A DNA stretch of 37,871 bases from an uncultured Collinsella sp. (GTDB taxonomy: Bacteria; Actinomycetota; Coriobacteriia; Coriobacteriales; Coriobacteriaceae): positions 1 through 37,871 of the forward strand of contig CAKTVQ010000016.1 of NCBI GenBank assembly GCA_934630375.1, written 5' to 3'. Positions within the stretch are counted from its first letter, which is position 1. Every line of letters starts with the position of its first letter. A program made the position numbers and the translations under genes. The notes under the pieces are model-generated. The model searched no databases. It worked only from the letters and a program-made list of their open reading frames with translations, and was not told where the DNA came from. Shown piece by piece: positions 8,632 through 16,949 of the stretch.

Positions 8632-9888
8632 CTAGGCGGACTTCTTCTTGCTGTCGGAGACCATCATGTAGACGGTGAGCACGACGGCGATGGCGGCGAT
8701 CACAATGGCGCCGTAGAAGGACTGCTGGTAGGCGGCGCTGCCGGCCTCGGCGTGATACAGCACGGCGGTGATGGGCTGGCTGATCCAGGTGGAAGCGGCG
8801 TAGCCCAGGAACATGATGCCGTAGTTGACGCCGATGTTGCTGGTACCGAAGGCGCCGCCGGTGAGCGGCGGGTAGATGACGAGCAGGGCGCCAAAGCTAA
8901 AGCCAAGCAGGGCGAGCGCCACAAAGAACATGGCCTGCGTAAAGCTCATCGACATGATGACGAGGGCGACGATGGTGACGACAAGGCTGATGAGCAGCGA
9001 CTTATAGGCGCCGAGCTTGTCGATGATCTGGCCAAAGGACAGACGACCGACCAGGTTGGCGCAGGTGTTGACGGAGACGACCACACCGCCGAGGGCGACG
9101 GCCGCGGCGCTCGTGGGGTCGGCGAAGAGCTGGACGGCGGCGATGGAGGCAACCTTGCCCACGAGCAGGGTGCCCGCGGTGGCGGCAAAGGCGAAGGTGA
9201 CGATGAGGACCCAGAAGCGCGGGGTCTTGACCATCTCGCCCGGGGTGAGGTCACCGAAGGTGCCGGCATGTGCGCCACCCTTGGGGGCCTCGAAGCCCTC
9301 GGGCAGCCAACCGGCCTCGGGGGCCTTCAGGAACAGGGCGGAGGCGGCGATTGTCACAAAGAAGATGACGCCGAGTGCCTTGAGGGCGCCAAAGATGCCC
9401 AGGCTCGGGATGAGCAGCGAGGCGAGTACCGGGGACAGCACGGCGGGACCGGCGGTCGAAGCGGCCAGGGTGATGCCGGAGGCGAGACCCTTCTTGTCGA
9501 TGAACCACTTTTGGCCGGTGGTGAGCGCCGGGTTGTAGCCCAGGCCGTTGCCGACAGCGGCGACGAGCGAGAACCACAGGTAGAACTGCCACGGCTCGGT
9601 GACGGTGCCGGACATGAACCAGCCCAGGCCGTAGCACACGGCGGCGGCGATCACGACGTTGCGCGGGCCGATCTTATCGGAGATGCGGCCGGCGAAGATG
9701 CCCGTCACGGCCATGATGGTCTGAAAGACCGGGAAGGCCCAGGTAAGGGCGCTCGACCACTCGGGGTAGACGGCGAGCAGGTTCTTGCTCACGACGGAAT
9801 ACAGCGCGATGGAGCTGATGAAGAACATGGTGACGCACGCGGCGGAAAGCACGACGGCGCGACCCTTGTTGGAGTTGGTGGAAGCCAT
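8632..9888 (-). CDS. MFS transporter, oxalate/formate antiporter (OFA)-like
   Basis: The 418-residue membrane protein shows about 12 hydrophobic segments. The MFS loop 2-3 motif is AGRISDKIGPRNV, and NPALTTGQKWFIDKKGLASGI is typical of the OFA group of monocarboxylate/dicarboxylate exchangers. The C-terminus is a short Lys-rich tail, SDSKKKSA. OFA members move small organic acids, but many remain uncharacterised, so the substrate is open. Start ATG 9888 has a modest GAAAGAG ribosome site. It lies between an SDR and a Gfo/Idh/MocA dehydrogenase in one transcription unit, which suggests it imports the compound those enzymes act on. Confidence 0.82.
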   Translation of the reverse strand: MASTNSNKGRAVVLSAACVTMFFISSIALYSVVSKNLLAVYPEWSSALTWAFPVFQTIMAVTGIFAGRISDKIGPRNVVIAAAVCYGLGWFMSGTVTEPWQFYLWFSLVAAVGNGLGYNPALTTGQKWFIDKKGLASGITLAASTAGPAVLSPVLASLLIPSLGIFGALKALGVIFFVTIAASALFLKAPEAGWLPEGFEAPKGGAHAGTFGDLTPGEMVKTPRFWVLIVTFAFAATAGTLLVGKVASIAAVQLFADPTSAAAVALGGVVVSVNTCANLVGRLSFGQIIDKLGAYKSLLISLVVTIVALVIMSMSFTQAMFFVALALLGFSFGALLVIYPPLTGGAFGTSNIGVNYGIMFLGYAASTWISQPITAVLYHAEAGSAAYQQSFYGAIVIAAIAVVLTVYMMVSDSKKKSA

Positions 9889-9954
9889 TGGACTCTTTCT
9901 AATCGATACGGAGGAGGAACAGGCGTGTCCGCGGGTCCTCCCTGTCGGGTTGGT

Positions 9955-10836
9955 TTACTGGTCAGTCGGCTTGGCGACGCCGGACTCATCGGACCAAAGC
10001 TCGACACCCTTGTTCTTGAGGTAGTTGTCGGCATAAGCGCGACGGCCTCCGGGCTTGGCGGTGAGGTCGCCCATCATGTTGGAGAAGCCGCCGTCGACTT
10101 TGATGGCGTCGCCGGTGGTAAAGTCCGAGCGCTTGGACGCCAGGAACATGACGGCGTTGGCGATATCGCTGACCTCGCCGATGCGGCGCGTGGCGATCAG
10201 ACGGCTGCGGCTCTTCTCGACCTCGGGGTCGGCGTAGAAGTTGGCCGACATCGGGGTCTTAACGAAGCAGGGCTCGACGCAGTTGGAGCGGACGCCGTAG
10301 GGGCCCCACTCGGCGGCGAGCATCTTGGACATCATGTTGACGCCGGCCTTGGTGGAGCTGTACACGCCCGAGAACGTCTCGGGGGAGTGGCTGGCGACGG
10401 TCGAGATGTGTACCAGGCGACCCTGGCCGGCCTTGATCATCTCGCGACCAAAGCGCTGCGAGGTGATGAAGTAGCCGGTGAGGTTGACGTTGATGACCTC
10501 GTTCCAGTCGGAGAGCGGCAGGTCTTCCATGGCTGCGAAGCGCAGGATGCCGGCGGTGTTGACGAGAACGTCGACGCGGCCGAAGTCGGCGATGGTGGCA
10601 TCGACGGCGGCCTGAACCTCGTCCTCGTCGGTGGCGTTCATCTTGTAGCCCTCGGCGTGGATGCCAAACTCGGCGGCGAGGTCGGCGGCAGCGGCCTTGA
10701 CTTTCTCCTCGTCCAGGTCGAGCAAGACGACGTTGGCGCCATTGCGGGCGAACTCGCGGCAGATTTCGACGCCCATGCCGCCGAGCGCTCCAGTCACAGC
10801 GCAAACATCGCCCTCGAGCTTAAGCCAATTGCTCAT
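9955..10836 (-). CDS. Short-chain dehydrogenase/reductase (classical SDR)
   Basis: At 293 residues it is a classical SDR: cofactor loop TGALGGMG (16-23), the structural motif NTAG, and the catalytic Ser-Tyr-Lys set ending in YSSTK. After VDGGF the protein continues for about 40 residues with an unusual tail (KPGGRRAYADNYLKNKGVEL), longer than most SDRs. Acidic residues after beta-2 (LLDLDEEK) favour NAD(H) over NADP(H). It does not resemble the 7-beta-hydroxysteroid dehydrogenase known from Collinsella. It is first in the minus-strand unit SDR-MFS-Gfo/Idh/MocA, divergent from a LysR gene that probably controls it. Confidence 0.87.
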   Translation of the reverse strand: MSNWLKLEGDVCAVTGALGGMGVEICREFARNGANVVLLDLDEEKVKAAAADLAAEFGIHAEGYKMNATDEDEVQAAVDATIADFGRVDVLVNTAGILRFAAMEDLPLSDWNEVINVNLTGYFITSQRFGREMIKAGQGRLVHISTVASHSPETFSGVYSSTKAGVNMMSKMLAAEWGPYGVRSNCVEPCFVKTPMSANFYADPEVEKSRSRLIATRRIGEVSDIANAVMFLASKRSDFTTGDAIKVDGGFSNMMGDLTAKPGGRRAYADNYLKNKGVELWSDESGVAKPTDQ

Positions 10837-11070
10837 AGGAACTTCCCTTCTTGTGCCTCCCAGTGGGTCGCTCCCATTAACCGACCCACGTGGTTTTCGC
10901 TGGTTATCGTATGCTTAGCGTTCGCGCAGGTGAATTGCATATTTGTTAGAATGGCGTTAACCGTAGGTTTACACTGTGCGATACAGTTTATGCTCAATTG
11001 AGCGCGTAACCTGCGAAAACTACCCCCCTGTGGCACCATGTGGCCACGGGCGCGAAAACAGGAGATTGAC
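10837..11070. promoter_or_regulatory. Divergent SDR / LysR promoter region
   Basis: This 234-bp AT-richer gap separates the SDR unit from the LysR gene, the normal place for a LysR-controlled divergent promoter. It holds an inverted repeat, GTGGGTCG (10863-10870) with CGACCCAC (10882-10889), 26 bp upstream of the SDR start. A weak minus-strand promoter can be drawn (TTCACC at 10934-10929, 17-nt spacer, TACGAT). For LysR, TTTACA at 10968 and TATGCT at 10989 are possible but only 15 nt apart. Both promoter calls are tentative. Confidence 0.45.
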
Positions 11071-11949
11071 GTGTACGATCGACGACTTGAGGCCATATCG
11101 GCCGCCGCGGAGCTGGGAAGCTTCTCGCGTGCGGCGGCAAAATTGCGCGTGTCGACTCCGGCGCTCGTCAAGCAGGTGTCGGGCTTCGAGGCCGAGTTCG
11201 GCATCACGCTGTTCGAACGCTCGCACTCGGGCGTCAAAGTGACGCCGGCAGGCGCTCTGCTGGTGGACGACGCGCGCTCGATTATGCGGCAGTCCGAGGA
11301 CGCGCTGCGCCGTGCCCGACGCGCGGCGGGCGATGGCGGTGCCGTGCGCCTGGGCGTGTCGATGATGTGCCCGGGGCGCCAAACGCTGTCGATGTGGTCG
11401 GGCATCCACGATCTGGAACCGTCGCTGCGATTTGAGATCGTGCCGGTGAGCGATCTCTATGACGAGCGCGAATCCGTCATGCGCGGCTTGGGCCGCGAGG
11501 TCGATGTGGTGCAGTCGAGTTTTTCTACCCCGCGCTGGGGCGACGCCTGCCAAAAGCTTCGCATCGTTAACGTGCCGTTTTATATCGACGTGCCGCGCAC
11601 GAGCCCGCTGGCGCGCAAGAATCGTATTTCGATCGCCGACTTGGAGGGTATGCGTCTGCGCGTACTGCGCCACGGCAACGACGCCATGGACAGCCTGCGC
11701 ATCGACCTTTTGGCCGACGGCGGCGTGGACGTGATCGACGTGGACAGTTTTGACTTTGCGCTCTTTAACGAGGCAGAGGAAAAGGGCGACGCGGTGCTCA
11801 CCTGCGGAGCGTGGTCGGGCGTGCATCCGGCCTTTGTGGGCGTGCCGTTTCTATGCGGCCGCGAGGTGCCGGTCTTTCTACACTACCCGCTCGAGCCAAC
11901 CCTCCAAGTACAAAAATTCGTCAACGCCATGGCCCAACTCCTCAACTAG
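11071..11949 (+). CDS. LysR family transcriptional regulator
   Basis: The 292-residue protein has an N-terminal LysR winged helix (RRLEAISAAAELGSFSRAAAKLRVSTPALVKQV, about 4-36) and a C-terminal periplasmic-binding-like effector domain. The best start is GTG 11071, preceded by AGGAG at 11060-11064; the ATG at 11038 lies upstream of that ribosome site and adds a poor extension. The effector domain is divergent, with few recognisable binding residues. Its position opposite the SDR-MFS-Gfo/Idh/MocA unit suggests it senses that pathway's substrate. A very long hairpin follows the stop codon. Confidence 0.88.
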   Translation: MYDRRLEAISAAAELGSFSRAAAKLRVSTPALVKQVSGFEAEFGITLFERSHSGVKVTPAGALLVDDARSIMRQSEDALRRARRAAGDGGAVRLGVSMMCPGRQTLSMWSGIHDLEPSLRFEIVPVSDLYDERESVMRGLGREVDVVQSSFSTPRWGDACQKLRIVNVPFYIDVPRTSPLARKNRISIADLEGMRLRVLRHGNDAMDSLRIDLLADGGVDVIDVDSFDFALFNEAEEKGDAVLTCGAWSGVHPAFVGVPFLCGREVPVFLHYPLEPTLQVQKFVNAMAQLLN

Positions 11950-11965
11950 TTCATTTGGGATGGGT

Positions 11966-12070
11966 AGTCTTTTTGGGACGGGGCTTTTTTAGCTACCCAA
12001 TCTGGTGCCGTCGAAGCATGACGCCGTATTTGGCACAGGGTGGCTAAAAGAGCCCCGTCCCAAAAAGACT
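11966..12070. repeat. Long palindrome, family D (terminator of LysR gene)
   Basis: Perfect 20-bp arms (11966-11985, AGTCTTTTTGGGACGGGGCT, and 12051-12070) continue inward through 13 more pairs, including two G-T pairs (11986-11998 with 12038-12050). The apex has a GTGCC/GGCAC stem. In all this is about 33 paired positions. It lies 16 bp after the lysR stop codon. Confidence 0.85.
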
Positions 12071-12078
12071 AACAAAAC

Positions 12079-12106
12079 GAGGCCCTGACCAAACGGCCAG
12101 GGCCTC
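12079..12106. terminator. Rho-independent-type hairpin between convergent genes
   Basis: GAGGCCCTG at 12079-12087 pairs with CAGGGCCTC at 12098-12106, with T-rich sequence a little further on (CTTTATT). It lies between the lysR gene and the convergent ABC exporter operon. Confidence 0.7.
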
Positions 12107-12148
12107 ACTAACCTTTATTCCGTTTTAATGACGGGTTGATTGCGCGCA

Positions 12149-12254
12149 GGAGGTCTCCCAGGCGGGCCGGGGTGTAACTTCCGCGCGCAGTTTCGCAGCG
12201 CAGCGAGAATGTTTGAGCACGGAGGTTACACCCCGGCCCGCCTGGGAGACCTCC
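12149..12254. repeat. Palindrome with 30-bp perfect arms, family E
   Basis: Positions 12149-12178 and 12225-12254 are perfect reverse complements over 30 bp, and pairing continues inward for several more positions (TTCCG with CGGAG, one G-T pair). The arms contain CTCCCAGGCGGGCC. The loop is about 45 nt. It lies 15 bp past the stop of the minus-strand ABC exporter gene. Confidence 0.88.
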
Positions 12255-12269
12255 GTGGAACAAACATGC

Positions 12270-14189
12270 CTACTCCAGCTCAAACGCTCCGGTGTAGAGC
12301 TGGTAGTAATATCCGCGCTTGGCGATCAGCTCGTCGTGGTTGCCGCGCTCGATGATGCGGCCGTGATCCAGGCAGATGATCGCGTCAGAGTTGCGTACGG
12401 TGGACAGGCGGTGCGCGATGACAAACGTCGTGCGGCCCTCCATGAGCTTATCCATGCCCGCCTGCACGATGGCTTCGGTGCGGGTGTCGATGGAGCTCGT
12501 GGCCTCGTCCAGAATCATTGCCGGCGGATCGGCGACGGCGGCGCGCGCGATCGAGATCAGCTGGCGCTGGCCCTGCGACAGCTGGGCGCCGTTGCCGGTG
12601 AGCATGGTGTCGTAGCCGTCGGGCAGGCGGGTGATAAAGTCGTCTGCGCCCGCGAGCTTTGCCGCCGCGATGCACTCCTCGTCGGTCGCATCCAGGTTGC
12701 CGTAGCGGATGTTGTCCATCACGGTGCCGGTGAACAGGTTCACGTCCTGCAGTACCACGCCCAGCGAACGGCGCAGGTCGGACTTGCGAATCTTGTTGAC
12801 GTTGATGCCGTCGTAGCGGATCTTGCCGTCGGCAATGTCGTAGAAGCGGTTGATGAGGTTGGTGATGGTCGTCTTACCGGCACCGGTGGCGCCGACAAAC
12901 GCGACCTTCTGACCCGGCTTGGCGTACACGGACACGCCGTGCAGCACCTCGTGGTCGGGCGTGTAGCCAAAGTCGACGTTGTCCATGACCAGGTCGCCGC
13001 GCAGGGGTACGTACTCGATCTCGCCGGTGGCGCGGTGCGGGTGCTTCCACGCCCACATGCCGGTGTGGTGGTCGGCCTCCTCGAGCTGCCAGGTGTCGGG
13101 GTTGACCTGCGCGTTGACAAGCGTCACGTAGCCCTCGTCGGCCTCGGGCTCCTCGTCGAGCAGCTCAAAGATGCGCTCGGCGCCGGCAAGGCCCATGACC
13201 ACGGCGTTGATCTGCTGCGAGATCTGGCCAATCTGGCCGCAGAACTGCTTGGTCATGTTGAGGAACGGCACCACGACGGCAATGGAGAGCGCCATGCCCG
13301 AGAGGCTCAGGTTGGGCACGCCCAGCGCCAGGAAGATGCCGCCGGTCAGCGCGACCAGCACGTAGAGCAGGTCGCCCAGGTTCCCGAGGATCGGCATGAG
13401 GATGTTGGCGTACATGTTGGCCTTCTGCGAGACCTCGAAGAGCTTCTCGTTGCGCTCGTCAAAGTCGGCCTCGGCAGCGGCCTCGTGGCAGAACGCCTTG
13501 ACGACCTTCTGGCCGTTCATGACCTCCTCGATATGGCCCTCGACTACGCCGAGCTCAGTCTGCTGCGCGATAAAGAAGCGCGCGGAGTTGGAGCCGAGCA
13601 GCTTGGTCATAAAGGTCATAAAGGCGACGCCGGCAATGATGACCAGGCACATCCACGCGCTGTAGTACAGCATGATGAAGAACACCGTGACGATGACGAT
13701 GATCGTCATGAGCAGGTTGGGCAGCGACTGGCTGATCATCTGGCGCAGCGTGTCGATGTCGTTGGTGTAGTGGCTCATGATGTCGCCGCGCTGGTGCGTG
13801 TCGAAGTAGCGGATCGGCAGGTCCTGCATGCGGTTGAACATCTTCTCGCGCAGCTTCTCGAGCGAGCCCTGCGTGATGACGGCCATGGCGCGGTTCCAGA
13901 AGAGCGAGGAGGCGACGCCCACGGCATAGATGCAACCGAGGGTGGTCACAAGCTTCAAGATCTTGGGCTGCGCGGCCGTCCAGTCGCCCGACTGCCACGA
14001 TTCGCTAATGACCTGCAGCGCGCTCTGGAGAAACGTCGCGCCGATGGAATTGATGATGGCGCAGAGCACCACGCCGGCGACGACGAGGGGCAAAAGCACC
14101 GGGTAGAAGCCAAAGAGCATCTTGATGAGGCGCGTCATGGTGCCGCCCTTGCGGTTGCGTGCGCGCTCGGCGGTAGCAGCCTTACTCAT
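12270..14189 (-). CDS. Heterodimeric ABC exporter, subunit with canonical ATPase site
   Basis: The 639-residue half-transporter has an N-terminal six-helix exporter domain (about 20-340) and a C-terminal ATPase. Walker A is GATGAGKT (433-440), Walker B ends in Asp561 with catalytic Glu562 (ILDEATSSID), and the H-loop His is 593. The signature reads LSQGQ (537-541) instead of LSGGQ. This is the pattern of the partner that donates an altered signature to the degenerate site of exporters such as TM287/288, LmrCD and BmrCD. About 45 extra residues (351-398) lie between the two domains. The start, ATG 14189, follows AGGAGG and overlaps the upstream gene by 8 bp, so the two are translated together. 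Probable role: export of drugs or toxic metabolites. Confidence 0.9.
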   Translation of the reverse strand: MSKAATAERARNRKGGTMTRLIKMLFGFYPVLLPLVVAGVVLCAIINSIGATFLQSALQVISESWQSGDWTAAQPKILKLVTTLGCIYAVGVASSLFWNRAMAVITQGSLEKLREKMFNRMQDLPIRYFDTHQRGDIMSHYTNDIDTLRQMISQSLPNLLMTIIVIVTVFFIMLYYSAWMCLVIIAGVAFMTFMTKLLGSNSARFFIAQQTELGVVEGHIEEVMNGQKVVKAFCHEAAAEADFDERNEKLFEVSQKANMYANILMPILGNLGDLLYVLVALTGGIFLALGVPNLSLSGMALSIAVVVPFLNMTKQFCGQIGQISQQINAVVMGLAGAERIFELLDEEPEADEGYVTLVNAQVNPDTWQLEEADHHTGMWAWKHPHRATGEIEYVPLRGDLVMDNVDFGYTPDHEVLHGVSVYAKPGQKVAFVGATGAGKTTITNLINRFYDIADGKIRYDGINVNKIRKSDLRRSLGVVLQDVNLFTGTVMDNIRYGNLDATDEECIAAAKLAGADDFITRLPDGYDTMLTGNGAQLSQGQRQLISIARAAVADPPAMILDEATSSIDTRTEAIVQAGMDKLMEGRTTFVIAHRLSTVRNSDAIICLDHGRIIERGNHDELIAKRGYYYQLYTGAFELE

Positions 14190-16005
14190 GTGCCTCGCCT
14201 CCTTCCTGGGTCTGAGCTTGCGGTGCGGATGCCTCGGTGTCGGCTGCGATGGTCTCGGCCGCCTCCTCGCCCTCGGCACTCATCTTGTTTTGCGAGGTAA
14301 AGGTCTCGCGGTAGATCTCGCTCGTCTTGAGCAGCTCGTCATGGTTGCCGATGTCCTTGATGCGGCCACCCTCCATGACGATGATGCGGTCAGCATCCTG
14401 CACGGAGCTAATACGCTGGGCGATGATGAGCTTGGTCGTGTTGGGCAGATAGCTCGCCAGGCCCTCGCGGATCTTGGCGTCGGTCTTGGTGTCGACGGCG
14501 CTCGTGGAGTCGTCCAGGATCAAGATCTTGGGGCGACGCAGCAGGGCACGCGCGATGCAAAGGCGCTGCTTCTGACCGCCGGAAACGTTGGAGCCGCCCT
14601 GCTCAATCCAGGTGTCGTAGCCCTTGGGGAAGCCGTCGACAAACTCGTCGGCGCAGGCCAGATGTGCGGCCTCGCGGACTTCCTCGTCGGTGGCGTTCGG
14701 GTCGCCCCAGCGCAGGTTCTCGGCGATGGTGCCGCTAAACAGCACGTTTTTCTGCAGCACCATGGCTACCTGGTGGCGCAGCGCGTCCAGGTCGTAGTCG
14801 CGCACGTCCACGCCGCCGACGCGCACGGTGCCCTCCGTGACATCGTACAGGCGGGCGATCAGGTTTACGAGCGTCGACTTGGCCGAGCCGGTGCCACCGA
14901 TAATGCCGATGGTCTCGCCGCTCTTAATATGCAGGTCGATATCGTCGAGCGCCTGGCGCTTCGCGTACTCGGAATACTTAAAGCTCACGTGGTCAAAGTC
15001 GATGGAGCCGTCGGCAACCTCGAGCACGGGCTCGGCGGGATCGGCGATCGTGGGCTCGGCAGCCAGCACCTCGGTAATGCGGTGTGCCGATTCGTCGGCC
15101 ATGGTCACCATGACAAAGATCATCGACAGCTGCATCAGGCTCATGAGAATCTGGAAACCATAGGTAAAGGTCGAGGAGAGCTGGCCCACGTCGAACAGGG
15201 TGCCCTGGCTCGTGATGATGAGCTTGGAACCCAGGTAGATGATGACGACGAACGCGCCGTTGACGCAGATGTTCATCATGGGGTTGTTGAAGGCGAGCAG
15301 CTTCTCGGCGCGGGTGAAGTCCATCTGGACGTCGCGCGCGGCGGTGGCGAACTTCTCCTTCTCGTAGTCCTGGCGCACGTAACTCTTGACCACGCGCATG
15401 CCGGTGACGTTTTCCTCAACGGATTCGTTGAGCGCGTCGTACTTGTGGAAGACGCGCGAGAAGATGGGGCGCACCTTAAAGATGATAAAGAACAGTCCAA
15501 AGCCCAGCAGCGGAATGATGACCAGGTAGACCATGGCAACGCTGCCGCCCATGATAAACGCCATGGTAAAGGCGAAGATCAATACCAGCGGCGCGCGCAC
15601 GGCGATACGGATGATCATCATAAAGGCCTGCTGCACGTTGTTGATGTCGGTGGTGAGGCGGGTGACGAGCGAGGAGCTCGAGAACTCATCGATGTTGGCA
15701 AAGCTGAACGTCTGGATCTTGTAGAACAGGTCGTGACGCAGGTTCTTGGCGAAGCCGCAGCTCGCATGGCTGCAGGTGATGCCCGCGGCGGCGCCAAAGG
15801 CGAGCGACGTCAGCGCGATGAGCACCAGAAGGCCGGCGGTGGGCAGCATCTCGGTAACGGCGGTGCCGTCCTTGATGGCGTCGATCATGTCGGCGGTGAT
15901 AAACGGGATCATCATCTGGCAGATTACCTCGCCAAGCACCAGCAGCGGTGTGGCGATCGTGACCTTCATGTAATCGCGGATGCTGCCCATAAGGGTTTTA
16001 ATCAT
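14182..16005 (-). CDS. Heterodimeric ABC exporter, subunit with degenerate ATPase site
   Basis: The 607-residue protein has a six-helix exporter domain (about 15-310) and a C-terminal ATPase. Walker A is GGTGSAKS (370-377, with Ala for the usual Gly), and the signature VSGGQ (474-478) is canonical. Two changes mark a degenerate site: Walker B ends LDDSTS, with Asp499 in place of catalytic Glu, and the H-loop reads AQR, with Gln530 for His. Together with the LSQGQ partner this predicts a heterodimer that hydrolyses ATP at one site only. The start at 16005 has AGGAGG upstream and overlaps the marR stop by 8 bp. The C-terminus is an acidic Ala/Glu-rich tail of about 35 residues. Confidence 0.9.
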   Translation of the reverse strand: MIKTLMGSIRDYMKVTIATPLLVLGEVICQMMIPFITADMIDAIKDGTAVTEMLPTAGLLVLIALTSLAFGAAAGITCSHASCGFAKNLRHDLFYKIQTFSFANIDEFSSSSLVTRLTTDINNVQQAFMMIIRIAVRAPLVLIFAFTMAFIMGGSVAMVYLVIIPLLGFGLFFIIFKVRPIFSRVFHKYDALNESVEENVTGMRVVKSYVRQDYEKEKFATAARDVQMDFTRAEKLLAFNNPMMNICVNGAFVVIIYLGSKLIITSQGTLFDVGQLSSTFTYGFQILMSLMQLSMIFVMVTMADESAHRITEVLAAEPTIADPAEPVLEVADGSIDFDHVSFKYSEYAKRQALDDIDLHIKSGETIGIIGGTGSAKSTLVNLIARLYDVTEGTVRVGGVDVRDYDLDALRHQVAMVLQKNVLFSGTIAENLRWGDPNATDEEVREAAHLACADEFVDGFPKGYDTWIEQGGSNVSGGQKQRLCIARALLRRPKILILDDSTSAVDTKTDAKIREGLASYLPNTTKLIIAQRISSVQDADRIIVMEGGRIKDIGNHDELLKTSEIYRETFTSQNKMSAEGEEAAETIAADTEASAPQAQTQEGGEAHE

Positions 16006-16504
16006 CCAGTTCCTCCCAGGTTACGCGGATTTTCTCGAGCATTTCGGCGAGGTCCTCGCGCTCGTCGTGGGTGAGCGCGCTAAAGGCCTGCTCTCTAAAG
16101 CGAATGCGGGCCGCCTGATCGATGCGGGCGTTTTCTCGGCCGGTTTCGGTCAGGCGAATGGTGAGTTGCCGTCGATCTTTGGGGTTACGGCTGCGCTCGA
16201 TGAGGCCGTTGAGCTCGAGCTTGGACAGGATCTCGGAAAGCGACCCCGGCTTGAGGTCGAAGTGCATGCCGAGTTCCTGCTGCGACATCTCGCCGCCGGG
16301 CTGCTTGGCCAGCAGGCAGATGATGGGCGCCTTGCCGGACACGCCTCCGCCATGAAAATGCATGTAATGGCCGCAAAAGCCCAGGCCATTGAGGATGCGC
16401 TTGGCAAGCTTGTCTTCTGAGCTAACCGCTTCGGGTGCATCCGCCGGCTGTGACGGGTCGCCGCCGGGCTCGTGCGAACAAAGGTTAAGAGGTTCATCGC
16501 ACAT
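15998..16504 (-). CDS. MarR family transcriptional regulator of the ABC exporter
   Basis: The 168-residue protein has a MarR winged helix: helix-turn-helix in MSQQELGMHFDLKPGSLSEILSKLELNGLI and the wing RSRNPKDRRQLTIRLTETG. The N-terminal ~45 residues are Cys/His-containing and not conserved in the family; HYMHFHGGG could bind a metal, but this is a guess. The gene is first in an operon with two exporter subunits (8-bp overlap), the usual plan for a repressor released by the exported compound. Start ATG 16504 has AAAGGAG about 12 bases upstream, a slightly long spacing. Its own promoter carries a palindrome over the -10 box. Confidence 0.9.
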   Translation of the reverse strand: MCDEPLNLCSHEPGGDPSQPADAPEAVSSEDKLAKRILNGLGFCGHYMHFHGGGVSGKAPIICLLAKQPGGEMSQQELGMHFDLKPGSLSEILSKLELNGLIERSRNPKDRRQLTIRLTETGRENARIDQAARIRFREQAFSALTHDEREDLAEMLEKIRVTWEELDD

Positions 16505-16527
16505 GAATTAGTGTTGCTCCTTTCTTT

Positions 16528-16588
16528 AGTTAGGTAGTGGAATTGTTTTGTGCCTAACCAATCTAGGAGCATGAGAAATGAATGTCAA
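16528..16588 (-). promoter_or_regulatory. marR-exporter promoter with overlapping operator
   Basis: On the minus strand, TTGACA (16588-16583), a 17-nt spacer and TAGATT (16565-16560) form a strong sigma-70-type promoter. An inverted repeat, AGTTAGGTA (16528-16536) with TGCCTAACCA (16551-16560), begins at the -10 box and covers the start point. This fits autorepression by MarR. Confidence 0.7.
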
Positions 16589-16601
16589 GGTACCAAACTA
16601 G

Positions 16602-16757
16602 TGGTTACGCGGTTTTACCAAACCGCGTAACGGCTCGACGCTGCAAACGTTCCTAAGCGGCAATCTGGCGTTCAATCGTCGGGCATGGCCACAAGGCCTA
16701 TGCCCTCCTCTTTCGCGCCACCTTGCTCGCTTAGGAACGTTTTCGCTGTCCGTCCTC
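16602..16757. repeat. Structured ~165-bp repeat element (family F), copy 3
   Basis: This is the divergent copy of the element at 29533 and 35551. Hairpin 1: GTTACGCGGTTT (16604-16615), loop TACC, complement to 16631. Then CGACGCTGC. Long stem: AAACGTTCCTAAGCG (16645-16659) with 16728-16742. Inner hairpin: GGGCATGGCC-ACAA-GGCCTATGCCC (16681-16704). The sequence differs widely from the other copies but the fold is the same. Confidence 0.75.
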
Positions 16758-16794
16758 AACCTGTGATTCCGCCACGGTCCGCTTCGGTGCATGT

Positions 16795-16824
16795 GATCCC
16801 TTGGGGACGGAGGAAAAGGGATCA
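16795..16824. repeat. 30-bp repeat with GATCCC/GGGATC ends, intergenic copy
   Basis: The ends are inverted (GATCCC...GGGATC) around the core GGGGACGGAGGAAAA. A 26/30 identical copy lies inside the M20 peptidase gene at 33951-33980. The rest of the 445-bp gap (16825-16949) shows a possible -10 (TACACT at 16894) without a good -35. Confidence 0.7.
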
Positions 16825-16949
16825 TTTTCCGAAACCTTTCCACAACAATTTGCACTTCACACCGCTCGCCTCCGCTCACAACGTCCCCTGCGCTACACTT
16901 AGTCGCACTGTGGCGCTGCCGCGCCGCACCCGAAACAAGGGAGGCCCTC

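Noticed and set aside
9955..10836. The SDR as the Collinsella 7-beta-hydroxysteroid dehydrogenase
   Set aside because: The remembered 7-beta enzyme has a different N-terminus and active-site surroundings; this protein is a classical SDR with other motifs.
7645..11001. Very long plus-strand open frame opposite the dehydrogenase/MFS/SDR unit
   Set aside because: It is the antisense shadow of three well-supported minus-strand genes. High third-position GC removes stop codons from the opposite frame; the translation is low-complexity and matches no family.
12079..12254. CRISPR-like or tandem array between lysR and exporter genes
   Set aside because: Repeats here are inverted pairs, not regularly spaced direct repeats, and no cas gene is present.
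14182..16005. Walker A Ala375 (GSAKS) as a sign of an inactive gene
   Set aside because: GSAKS/GSAKT occurs in many exporters of this group, as I recall, and the rest of the subunit is intact; the Asp499/Gln530 pattern is normal for heterodimers.
12213..16074. Two long plus-strand open frames opposite the ABC exporter genes
   Set aside because: They are shadows of the two minus-strand exporter subunits, which carry full Walker, signature and H-loop motifs.
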